NCBI GenBank assembly: GCA_019186825.1
Contig: JABARP010000012.1
Coordinates: 362,660-426,659 of the forward strand
Direction: 5' to 3'
Origin: Pyrinomonadaceae bacterium
GTDB lineage: Bacteria > Acidobacteriota > Blastocatellia > Pyrinomonadales > Pyrinomonadaceae
DNA: 64,000 nt
Program-made: the position numbers and the translations under genes
The notes under the pieces: model-generated
What the model was told of the DNA's origin: nothing
Databases searched by the model: none
The model's input: the letters and a program-made list of their open reading frames with translations, nothing else
Shown: positions 53,637 to 61,479 of the stretch, piece after piece
How the letters are laid out: each line of letters starts with the position of its first letter
Position numbering within the stretch: position 1 is the first letter of the stretch

Positions 53637-56392
53637 GAAATGCCGAGTTTCTTCTGAAGGTCTGCGTACGCCACATCATCGACCTTTTCAAACTTCCCCT
53701 CTGCCTTTAGGCCGTCAAACGTATCCAACGCAAGCCGCCATTGCTGAGCGATCGCCGCTTTGTCGGCATTCTGGCCGGCAAGAGCTTTCGCAAGTTCGAT
53801 AAAGGTGTGCGCAGACATACGGCGGGCATAGGTGTTGGCAGGATTGGTTTTGATCACTTCCGCAAAGGCATCACGTGCATTTTCGAGATTCTTGCGGGCT
53901 TCTGCGTACCGTTTCATCGTCGTCAAGGTCATGCCAAGCGAAAATGTCGTGTTCGCAACGTCATATGCGGCTTCGGCACGGTTCGGGTCGGCGGCCCTTA
54001 GTTCGCTAAAGACAGCGAGCGCGCTTTCGATCGACAGCAGCGAAGCGTCGAGTTGCTTTGCGTTCTCCTGGCACTCGCCAAGTTTCTTATAGGCGAGAGC
54101 GAGGTCGCGTTTTGCCATCAGGTCGGTCGGGTCCCCCTCGGAGGTCTTTTTTGCGACCTCGAGGGCCTTTCCGAACATAGCAACACCGCGGTCGTATTCT
54201 TCAAGGTCGGCGTGGCTATCGGCTCGCTTTGAGTAAGCAAGGCCGAGTGTCCGCTGAAAGGTGCGGTCGAGAGGATGGCGTGCCGCGATAGTTTCGATCG
54301 GGCCAAGGCCTTTGTCGATACTCTCTGCGGCGGTCTTGTACTCACCGTCCCAGCCCTGAGCTTCGCCGATATTTACATAACAATAGTAGAGGTCCAGCGC
54401 GACGTCATCATTATCGGACTGCTCGGCGTGCAGCTTTTCAAAAAGGCCGAGCGACTGCCGATAGTATTCGATCGCCGCCTTGTTATCGCCATCGTAGAAT
54501 GGGATATAGCCGCGTTGACGAACCGTGAGGGCGAGTTTGCGTCGAGCTTCGAAATCTGCGGGATCCATGGCGATCACCTGTTTGCGGAGCTCAAGCGCAC
54601 GGTCGAGCAAAGGTGCCGCCTTTTCAATATCGTCGCCGTACGATTCGAGAAGGCCGAGCATCTGATAATCGTCGGCAAGCCCGGCAATCAAGGCTACGTC
54701 GTTCGGGGATCTGTCCAGGAGGCCAAGGCGAATGTCCAGGGCCTTTTGAAAGCTCACCTTCGCGCCCTTCGAGTCACCGATATTCGGTGCCATCGGATTC
54801 CCCTGAACGTCGCCGACCATATGGTATGCACGTGCGGTCTCCCGCAGAATTTCAGGGTCAGAACCCGCATTCGGATCGGCACTTAGCCGATTGAGGTACT
54901 CGAGCGCACGTGAGACGAGCTTAACCTTTGCCGGAGTCGAACCGGGAAGGCGTTCGATCTCGGGCGTGATCTCGTACAGGAAGGAATTGGCTAACTCCCG
55001 GACATCGGCCAGCCGCCTTTCGGCTCTTGCACGCTCGGTCGCGGCGACCCTGGCCTGCCATAAGGTTGCGATGATGCCGGCGATGATCGCGAGAACGAGC
55101 AGAGCACCGACGATCGCCATCGGACGATTACGGCGAAGGAACTTTCCTGTCCGATAAAGCATCGAGCTTGGCCGTGCGGTGACCGGCCGGCCCTCGCGGA
55201 AGCGGCCGATGTCTTCGCTGAAGGCGTCAACCGACAAATATCGGCGTTCGGGCTCCTTCTGCAGCGATTTTAGGACGATGCGGTCGAGGTCACCGCGGAT
55301 CTCCTGTGGCCGAAGAGCGGTGATCGGCCCCTTTTCTTTTACATTTTCCCGACCGGTTTCCAGCCGTACAGGGTTTGGGAGCGTTCGCGCCTCATCCGGT
55401 CGATCTTCGCTTGATAACGGAACACGTTTCTCGGCGATTTGGCCGGTGTCTGCTTTTGACGACGGCGGCGGCGGATCATCTTCCGCAATAGCGCGTAAGA
55501 TTCCGCTCAGATCCTTTTCCTTCTCTTCAAAAGGGCGATGGCCTGAGAGCAATTCAAAAAGAATGACGCCGAGGCTGTAAATATCCGTCGCGGTCGTCAC
55601 GCTTTCGCCGTTTAGCTGTTCGGGCGAGGCGTAACCCGGCGTCATCGCTCCGAGACGAGTAACGGTCTCAGCCTCGTCTTGTCCTTCAGCCGAACTCAGG
55701 ATCTTTGAGATGCCAAAATCGAGCAATTTCGGCGTGCCGTCGCTGGTTACAAGTATGTTGGATGGTTTTAGGTCGCGGTGTACGACGAGGCTGCGATGTG
55801 CCGACGATACTGCCGAGCAGACCTTTTGGAAAAGCGACAGCCGATCGTCGCAGCCGTATTTATTACGCGAACAGAATTCGTCAATCGGAAGTCCGTCAAC
55901 ATACTCCATTGCAAAGTACGGCGTACCGTCTTCTGCAGCTCCAAAATCGACGAGACTTGAGATATTCGGGTGGTTAAGAGTTGCCAGGATCTCGCGCTCC
56001 TGCTCAAAACGCTGTCGAAAGAGGCTTGAATTCATCTCGCGCTTTAAGAGCTTTAGTGCAAGGAGCTGGTCCTTATCGCCAACCTTTCGCGAGGCAAGGT
56101 AAACGGCGCCCATACCGCCGTGGCCGAGCTCTCTGATGATCGTAAACGGCCCGATCGTCTTACCTGTGAGGCTTTCAGTATCCGTCTCGACGAGAAAGTC
56201 CTTTGAGAACTCCAGCGCGGGTGCATCGAGTATCGAGGCCGCCCCGTCAGCGACCGATAGCAGCGACCGTGCCTCAGCGAGTTCTTGTTCGGTCAACCCT
56301 GCCCTCAAAAGAAAGGCGGGCCTTGCGTCCGCATCCAAAGCTAGTGCATCGGCAACGACATCATTGATCTTTTCCCGATCTTGTTCGGTCAT
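53633..56392 (-). CDS. Transmembrane Ser/Thr protein kinase with periplasmic TPR domain
   Basis: From the ATG at 56392 the protein has 919 residues. A short N-terminal helical region is followed by a kinase domain with GHGGMG at 90-95, Lys114, HRD at 205-207 and DFG at 225-227, plus GYASPEQL. A proline-rich juxtamembrane stretch and one membrane helix (MAIVGALLVLAIIAGIIATLWQ) follow. About 450 residues of TPR-like repeats complete the protein. This topology fits signalling across the inner membrane. The ECF sigma gene lies 80 nt upstream on the same strand, a pairing typical of acidobacteria and planctomycetes. Confidence 0.95.
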   Translation of the reverse strand: MTEQDREKINDVVADALALDADARPAFLLRAGLTEQELAEARSLLSVADGAASILDAPALEFSKDFLVETDTESLTGKTIGPFTIIRELGHGGMGAVYLASRKVGDKDQLLALKLLKREMNSSLFRQRFEQEREILATLNHPNISSLVDFGAAEDGTPYFAMEYVDGLPIDEFCSRNKYGCDDRLSLFQKVCSAVSSAHRSLVVHRDLKPSNILVTSDGTPKLLDFGISKILSSAEGQDEAETVTRLGAMTPGYASPEQLNGESVTTATDIYSLGVILFELLSGHRPFEEKEKDLSGILRAIAEDDPPPPSSKADTGQIAEKRVPLSSEDRPDEARTLPNPVRLETGRENVKEKGPITALRPQEIRGDLDRIVLKSLQKEPERRYLSVDAFSEDIGRFREGRPVTARPSSMLYRTGKFLRRNRPMAIVGALLVLAIIAGIIATLWQARVAATERARAERRLADVRELANSFLYEITPEIERLPGSTPAKVKLVSRALEYLNRLSADPNAGSDPEILRETARAYHMVGDVQGNPMAPNIGDSKGAKVSFQKALDIRLGLLDRSPNDVALIAGLADDYQMLGLLESYGDDIEKAAPLLDRALELRKQVIAMDPADFEARRKLALTVRQRGYIPFYDGDNKAAIEYYRQSLGLFEKLHAEQSDNDDVALDLYYCYVNIGEAQGWDGEYKTAAESIDKGLGPIETIAARHPLDRTFQRTLGLAYSKRADSHADLEEYDRGVAMFGKALEVAKKTSEGDPTDLMAKRDLALAYKKLGECQENAKQLDASLLSIESALAVFSELRAADPNRAEAAYDVANTTFSLGMTLTTMKRYAEARKNLENARDAFAEVIKTNPANTYARRMSAHTFIELAKALAGQNADKAAIAQQWRLALDTFDGLKAEGKFEKVDDVAYADLQKKLGIS

Positions 56393-56472
56393 TGGATGAG
56401 TTTCCTTGCGAATCAGAAATAGATCCTTAAACCTAAATGCGGAAATGCGAACCGGATCGCGACAACCGATGT

Positions 56473-57039
56473 CTATGAACGTGTCAGTTCGCGGTAAAGC
56501 CAGAGCTTTGCGACCGACCATGACCGCAGGACAGTGCGCTCGGAGATATCCAGAGCTTCCGCGATCTCCGTATTGCTCAGGCCGCCGAAAAATCGCATTT
56601 CAACGATCTTTGCCTGGCGTTCGTCAACGGTCTCCAGACGCGCGAGAACCTCATCGAGCGCAAGGATCGAGCTCGCGCGGGTCTCGACCGGGATCGTCAC
56701 ATCGTCAAGTGAGAAATGGATCTGTGCGGAACCGCGTTTCGACGCGCCGTGCTGGCGTGCGTGGTCAATAAGTACCTGCCGCATCAGGCGTGACGCTATT
56801 CCGTAGAAATGGCTGCGATTCTGCCAATCGACGCCGCCCTGCTTTGCGAGCCGCAGGAACGCCTCATGAACGAGAGCCGTCGGTTGGAGCGTATGATCAA
56901 CACGCTCGCGCGACATTAGACGACGAGCCTGACGTTTCAGCTCATCGTAAACATACGGCAAAAGACGCTCGCTTGCGCTTTCGTCACCGCTGTTCCAGTC
57001 GTGCAGTATCTGAGTGATCTCGGATGTACCGTCGCTCAT
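56473..57039 (-). CDS. ECF-type RNA polymerase sigma factor (TIGR02999-like)
   Basis: The 188-residue protein has sigma2 (DELKRQARRLMSRERVDHTLQPTALVHEAFLRLAKQ...FYGIASRLMRQVLIDHARQHGASKRG) and sigma4 (ALDEVLARLETVDERQAKIVEMRFFGGLSNTEIAEALDISERTVLRSWSVAKLWLYREL). The HTLQPTALVHEA segment is characteristic of the planctomycete/acidobacterial ECF group transcribed with Ser/Thr kinases. No anti-sigma gene is adjacent, so regulation may be through the downstream kinase. The ATG at 57039 is preferred to an upstream TTG. Confidence 0.93.
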   Translation of the reverse strand: MSDGTSEITQILHDWNSGDESASERLLPYVYDELKRQARRLMSRERVDHTLQPTALVHEAFLRLAKQGGVDWQNRSHFYGIASRLMRQVLIDHARQHGASKRGSAQIHFSLDDVTIPVETRASSILALDEVLARLETVDERQAKIVEMRFFGGLSNTEIAEALDISERTVLRSWSVAKLWLYRELTRS

Positions 57040-57151
57040 AACCAAATGGGAATCGTCCTGGAATATAGGAAATGTCCGATTCTACCGCACTTCCGCTGGA
57101 AATTGTAGTGATATCACAGTTTTCCGGCATATTTCTGGGCGTAAGATTAAA

Positions 57152-57181
57152 CTTGACAATAACACACTCAACCTTTATCAT
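57152..57181 (+). promoter_or_regulatory. dnaK promoter overlapped by a HAIR-like HspR operator
   Basis: A -35 TTGACA (57153-57158) and -10 TATCAT (57176-57181) are separated by 17 nt. CTTGACA-N7-ACTCAAC (57152-57172) overlaps the -35 and spacer and matches 11 of 14 positions of the HspR-associated inverted repeat CTTGAGT-N7-ACTCAAG. hspR is encoded at the end of the same operon. No CIRCE element is seen. Confidence 0.7.
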
Positions 57182-57250
57182 CTATAAATGCTCAAGTTAG
57201 AAGTATTGTATCGAGAGCACGCATTTATATTGTTGGGAGAATAAAAGAAT

Positions 57251-59188
57251 ATGGCGAAGATCATCGGTATTGACCTCGGAACGACCAATTCGGTCGTCGC
57301 GGTCATGGAGGGCGGCGAACCCGTCGTTATCACAAACAGCGAGGGCGGGCGTACCACGCCGTCTGTCGTCGCATTTACAAAGGACGGCAACCGTCTGGTG
57401 GGCCAGGTCGCAAAGCGCCAGGCCGTTACGAACCCAGAGAATACGCTTTATTCGATCAAGCGTTTTATGGGCCGGAAGTTCGACGAGGTGTCGGACGAGA
57501 TCAAACAAGTTCCCTACAAGGTCGAAAAGGCCGGCAATGGCGACGTTCGTATCGCAGCTGAGGGTAAACAGTACAGCCCGCCGGAAGTTGCGGCGATGAT
57601 CCTGCAGAAATTGAAGCAGGCGGCTGAAGACTATCTCGGCTCGAAGGTCGATCAGGCTGTTATCACGGTTCCGGCGTATTTTAATGACGCACAGCGTCAG
57701 GCTACCAAGGACGCCGGTAAGATCGCGGGCCTGGAGGTTCTGCGTATTGTCAACGAGCCGACAGCCGCAGCTTTGGCTTACGGCCTTGACAAGAAGAAAG
57801 ACGAGACGATCGCCGTATTCGACTTCGGCGGTGGTACGTTCGATATTTCGATCCTCGAGGTCGGCGAAGGCGTCGTCGAGGTGAAATCGACGAACGGCGA
57901 CACGCACCTAGGCGGTGACGACGTCGATGAGGTTCTCGTCGGCTGGATCATCGACGAATTCAAGAAGGATCAGGGCATCGACCTTCACAACGACAAGATG
58001 GCTCTCCAGCGTTTGAAAGAAGCTGCGGAGAAGTCGAAGGTCGAGCTCTCGTCGGCAATGGAGACGGAGATCAACCTGCCGTTCATCACGGCGGATGCGA
58101 GCGGGCCGAAGCACCTCGTGATGAAGCTCACGCGGGCAAAATTCGAGCAGCTTGCAGAGCCCGTTCTCAAGCGGTTGATGCCGCCCGTTGAACAGGCGAT
58201 CAAGGATGCCGGCCTTTCGGCGAAGGACATCCAGGAGGTTGTGCTCGTTGGCGGTTCGACGCGTATTCCGAAGGTTCAGGAGATGGTCAAGGACTTCTTC
58301 GGTAAGGAATCGAACAAGTCGGTCAACCCGGACGAGGTCGTTGCTCTCGGAGCTGCGGTCCAGGCGGGTGTGCTCGGCGGCGAGAAGACGGACATTCTGC
58401 TTCTCGACGTTACACCGCTCTCGCTCGGCATCGAGACGCTTGGCGGTGTCGCAACGCCGATGATCGCAAAGAACACGACGATCCCGACGCGCAAGAGCGA
58501 GGTATTCTCGACCGCTTCGGACAATCAAACTTCGGTCGAGGTTCACGTGCTTCAGGGTGAGCGTCCGATGGCGTCTGACAACAAGACGCTCGGTAAATTC
58601 CACCTTGTCGGGATCCCGCCGGCACCGCGCGGTGTTCCGCAGATCGAGGTTACCTTCGACATTGACGCGAACGGCATCGTGAACGTCTCGGCAAAGGACA
58701 TCGGTACCGGCCGTGAGCAGAAGATCACGATCACGGCATCAAGCGGCCTCTCGAAAGAAGAGATCGACAAGATGATGAAGGATGCCGAATCGCACTCTGC
58801 CGAGGACGAGAAGAAGAAAGCCTCGATCGAAGCACGCAACCGGCTTGACGGCCTTGTTTACAGCGTCGAAAAAACGTTGAGCGAGAACAAGGACAAGCTT
58901 GATGCCTCGGCCGCGTCCGACATCGAAGCGGCGATCGCAGAGGCGAAGACGGCTCTTGCCGGCGACGATACCGACGCAATGAACAGTGCGTTCGATAAGG
59001 TGCAAACCTCTTCGCACAAGCTTGCTGAGGTTCTGTACAGCCAGCAAACCGCGGGCGGTGATGCCGGTTCGGGTGAACAGGCCTCGTCTGCGTCGGCTTC
59101 CGGAGACGGTGGTTCGACCGCTGCCTCGGACGAAGGCGACGTCATCGACGCGGAATACGTCGATGTCGACGACGAGAAGAAAGACTAA
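57251..59188 (+). CDS. dnaK: Chaperone protein DnaK (Hsp70)
   Basis: The 645-residue protein has the actin-like ATPase domain ([52 protein letters not shown]). The substrate-binding domain follows ([39 protein letters not shown]). The lid ends in a Gly/Ser/Ala-rich tail and an acidic [18 protein letters not shown]. It is a cytoplasmic protein-folding ATPase. GGGAG precedes the ATG. It heads the operon dnaK-antitoxin-toxin-dnaJ-hspR. Confidence 0.98.
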   Translation: MAKIIGIDLGTTNSVVAVMEGGEPVVITNSEGGRTTPSVVAFTKDGNRLVGQVAKRQAVTNPENTLYSIKRFMGRKFDEVSDEIKQVPYKVEKAGNGDVRIAAEGKQYSPPEVAAMILQKLKQAAEDYLGSKVDQAVITVPAYFNDAQRQATKDAGKIAGLEVLRIVNEPTAAALAYGLDKKKDETIAVFDFGGGTFDISILEVGEGVVEVKSTNGDTHLGGDDVDEVLVGWIIDEFKKDQGIDLHNDKMALQRLKEAAEKSKVELSSAMETEINLPFITADASGPKHLVMKLTRAKFEQLAEPVLKRLMPPVEQAIKDAGLSAKDIQEVVLVGGSTRIPKVQEMVKDFFGKESNKSVNPDEVVALGAAVQAGVLGGEKTDILLLDVTPLSLGIETLGGVATPMIAKNTTIPTRKSEVFSTASDNQTSVEVHVLQGERPMASDNKTLGKFHLVGIPPAPRGVPQIEVTFDIDANGIVNVSAKDIGTGREQKITITASSGLSKEEIDKMMKDAESHSAEDEKKKASIEARNRLDGLVYSVEKTLSENKDKLDASAASDIEAAIAEAKTALAGDDTDAMNSAFDKVQTSSHKLAEVLYSQQTAGGDAGSGEQASSASASGDGGSTAASDEGDVIDAEYVDVDDEKKD

Positions 59189-59204
59189 CGTCTGTGGTAT
59201 AAAG

Positions 59205-59234
59205 GATGAGCGGCAGCCACGGCTGCCGCTCATC
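59205..59234 (+). terminator. Strong 14-bp hairpin between dnaK and the antitoxin gene
   Basis: GATGAGCGGCAGCC pairs perfectly with GGCTGCCGCTCATC around AC. A modest T-rich stretch follows. It may attenuate transcription into the downstream TA-dnaJ part or stabilise the dnaK transcript end. Confidence 0.65.
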
Positions 59235-59247
59235 TTAGGTTTCTTTT

Positions 59248-59487
59248 ATGGGTGTTCAGATCGAAGTGGATGAGGCAATAATGCCGCAGATCGATCGACT
59301 TGCGAAGAGCTCGCATCGATCACGTACGGATCTTGTGAATGAGATCTTACGCAAGGGTTTGCGTCGCGAGTCGACGGCGGATAAAGTTCGCCGATTTCAA
59401 GAGAGCTATCAAAAGTTCCCTCAAACTCCGCAAGAGATCGACGAATTGAGCGAATGGGAAGACGTACAGGATTGGGGTGATCAATAA
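59248..59487 (+). CDS. Ribbon-helix-helix antitoxin (MazE/CopG-like)
   Basis: The 79-residue protein has an N-terminal RHH segment (VQIEVDEAIMPQIDRLAKSSHRSRTDLVNEILRKGL) for DNA binding and an acidic C-terminal tail (EIDELSEWEDVQDWGDQ) of the kind that wraps around MazF toxins. The stop and the toxin start overlap as TAATG, the classic TA coupling. It sits between dnaK and dnaJ. Confidence 0.85.
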   Translation: MGVQIEVDEAIMPQIDRLAKSSHRSRTDLVNEILRKGLRRESTADKVRRFQESYQKFPQTPQEIDELSEWEDVQDWGDQ

Positions 59488-59804
59488 TGATCAGAGGTGA
59501 TGTTTATTGGATCAAGCTAAAAGATCCTGATAAACGACGGCCGGCCCTGATCATCACCCGTGATTCGGCGATTCCTCTTCTGAATCAGATCACTGTAATT
59601 CCGATCACATCCACTCTTCGAGATACTCCGTCAACCGTTTGGCTGGATGAAGATGATGGTATGGAGGGACCATGCCTGATCAACGTCGATCATATACAGA
59701 CGGTGAGCAAGGAACGATTCGGCAGTTACATCACACATCTTGACGAAGAAAAGCTCGAAGAGGTTTTTGACGCGATCAAGTTCGTATTTGGGTTTGGAGA
59801 TTAG
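59487..59804 (+). CDS. MazF/PemK-family toxin (endoribonuclease)
   Basis: The 105-residue protein has the MazF fold signature: RGDVYWIKLKDPDKRRPALIITRD, then ITVIPITSTLRDTPSTVWLDEDDGMEGPCLINVDHIQTVSKERFGSYITHLDEE. MazF toxins cut RNA at short motifs when the antitoxin is degraded. Its stop TAG is followed directly by the GTG start of dnaJ, so toxin and DnaJ translation are coupled. Confidence 0.92.
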   Translation: MIRGDVYWIKLKDPDKRRPALIITRDSAIPLLNQITVIPITSTLRDTPSTVWLDEDDGMEGPCLINVDHIQTVSKERFGSYITHLDEEKLEEVFDAIKFVFGFGD

Positions 59805-60968
59805 GTGGCGAAAAAGGATTATTACCAAATTCTAGGTGTTAAAAAGAGCGCTAGCGCCGACGAGATCAAGAAGGCGTATCGGCGTTTGGCGCGCAAATAT
59901 CACCCGGACGTAAATCCGAACGACAAGTCTGCCGAGGACAAGTTCAAGGACATACAGGAGGCGAACGACGTCCTGTCGGACGCAAAGAAGCGAAAGGTCT
60001 TTGACCGCTTCGGCTATTACGCGGACAATCTCGATCCGGATTCGCCATTCGCAACTGCCGCAGGCGCGGGCAGTAAGGCGGGAGCTCCGACAGGCGGATT
60101 TGATTTCTCAGGATTCGATTTCTCAGGCGGATCAAGCAGCGGGTCGGGTGGTTTCCGAGATATTTTTTCGGACCTTTTCGGTGGCGGATCGCGTGCTCAA
60201 CCTGAGCCGCCGCGTGCCGTTCCGAAACGCGGCCGCGACATTGAGATCCCGCTTGCGCTGAGTTTTGACGAGGCTTTCACGGGGCTTACGACCAATATAA
60301 CCGTCAACCGCTCGGAGCAATGTTCGCGTTGTCAGGGTGCGGGCGATACGGGCGGGCCGGTCGTCACGTGTCCGACCTGCAAGGGCACGGGCCAGGTGAT
60401 GCGTACGGGCGGAAGGCTGCAGTTCTCGCAAGCGTGTCCCGACTGCGAAGGCACGGGCCGTCGACGCGAACCTTGTTCGCTTTGCCACGGCAAGGGAACT
60501 ACGCCGAAGAGCGAGCAGGTGAAGGTCAAGATACCTGCAGGCGTCGATACTGGGTCGCGTGTGCGCGTGCCGAAGAAAGGACACGGCGGGCGGCTTGGCG
60601 CCGAACCCGGCGATCTTTTCATCGTTACGAACGTCGGCAAGCACAAATTCCTCGAGCGAAAGGGCGAGAACATCTACGTAACAGTTCCGATAACCGTGCC
60701 TGAGGCGGCACTCGGAACACGCATCGAGGTGCCGACGGCCGAGGGCAAGGCAGCCTTGAAGATTCCGCCGGGGACAGAATCGGGGCAGAAATTCAGGCTT
60801 CGTGAGCGCGGGTTCCCAAGTCTGCGCAATCCGTCGCTCAGAGGCGATCAATTTATCGAGGTGAAGATCACCTTGCCGAAGGTGATCTCGGAGGAGACGA
60901 AGGAGATCTTGCGGCAGTTCGAGAAATCGAATCCCGAAAACCCGCGTAAGGCGATGGGCCTCGAGTGA
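59805..60968 (+). CDS. dnaJ: Chaperone protein DnaJ (Hsp40)
   Basis: The 387-residue protein starts at a GTG immediately after the toxin stop. It has a J domain ([35 protein letters not shown], with HPD), a Gly/Phe/Ser-rich stretch and four zinc-finger repeats ([32 protein letters not shown]). The C-terminal substrate-binding domains complete it. DnaJ stimulates DnaK ATP hydrolysis and delivers clients. No separate Shine-Dalgarno is obvious. Confidence 0.97.
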   Translation: MAKKDYYQILGVKKSASADEIKKAYRRLARKYHPDVNPNDKSAEDKFKDIQEANDVLSDAKKRKVFDRFGYYADNLDPDSPFATAAGAGSKAGAPTGGFDFSGFDFSGGSSSGSGGFRDIFSDLFGGGSRAQPEPPRAVPKRGRDIEIPLALSFDEAFTGLTTNITVNRSEQCSRCQGAGDTGGPVVTCPTCKGTGQVMRTGGRLQFSQACPDCEGTGRRREPCSLCHGKGTTPKSEQVKVKIPAGVDTGSRVRVPKKGHGGRLGAEPGDLFIVTNVGKHKFLERKGENIYVTVPITVPEAALGTRIEVPTAEGKAALKIPPGTESGQKFRLRERGFPSLRNPSLRGDQFIEVKITLPKVISEETKEILRQFEKSNPENPRKAMGLE

Positions 60969-60993
60969 TCCTTGTGGACCGTAGATATTTGGA

Positions 60994-61377
60994 ATGAAGA
61001 AGCGCGTTAAAACGTATACGATCAGTGCCGTTGCGGAACAGTACGAGATACATCCGCAGACGCTGAGGCTGTATGAACGCGAAGGCCTTTTGAAGCCGTC
61101 GCGGTCAGACGGCAATACGCGGCTTTATTCCGACGCCGACCTTGAGCGGCTCGAGGTCATCCTCTCGCTTACACGCGATCTCGGCGTAAATCTCGCAGGC
61201 GTCGAGATCATCCTGAATATGCGTTCGAAGATGGATGAGATGCAGCGCGAATTCGAACGATTCTTCGAATATCTCCGCACGCATGCCGGTGAATTTGTCC
61301 GCCGGGATGAGGGAGCGACGCCTTCGAGCGCGTTGATCACGGTCTCGCGTCACAGGCGGACGGAATTCCGCGGGTAA
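60994..61377 (+). CDS. hspR: MerR-family heat-shock regulator HspR
   Basis: The 127-residue protein has a MerR winged-helix N-terminus (YTISAVAEQYEIHPQTLRLYEREGLLKPSRSDGNTRLYSDADLERLEVILSLTRDLGVNLAGVEIILNM), followed by a coiled-coil-like helix (KMDEMQREFERFFEYL). HspR represses dnaK operons by binding HAIR sites. It is 25 nt downstream of dnaJ, and a HAIR-like site overlaps the dnaK promoter, so autoregulation is likely. Confidence 0.92.
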   Translation: MKKRVKTYTISAVAEQYEIHPQTLRLYEREGLLKPSRSDGNTRLYSDADLERLEVILSLTRDLGVNLAGVEIILNMRSKMDEMQREFERFFEYLRTHAGEFVRRDEGATPSSALITVSRHRRTEFRG

Positions 61378-61479
61378 AGGCGTAACGCCAAATTCGCTCG
61401 GAATTCTTTGATTTCACACCGTTTTTCCGCTAGCATTACACCATCCAAATTATCCCAAAGGTTTCTAGGAGATTAGTTA

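Noticed and set aside
57109..57118. GTGATATCAC palindrome upstream of dnaK considered as an operator
   Set aside because: It is 10 nt long, unrelated to CIRCE (TTAGCACTC-N9-GAGTGCTAA), and lies upstream of the -35; no regulator could be matched.
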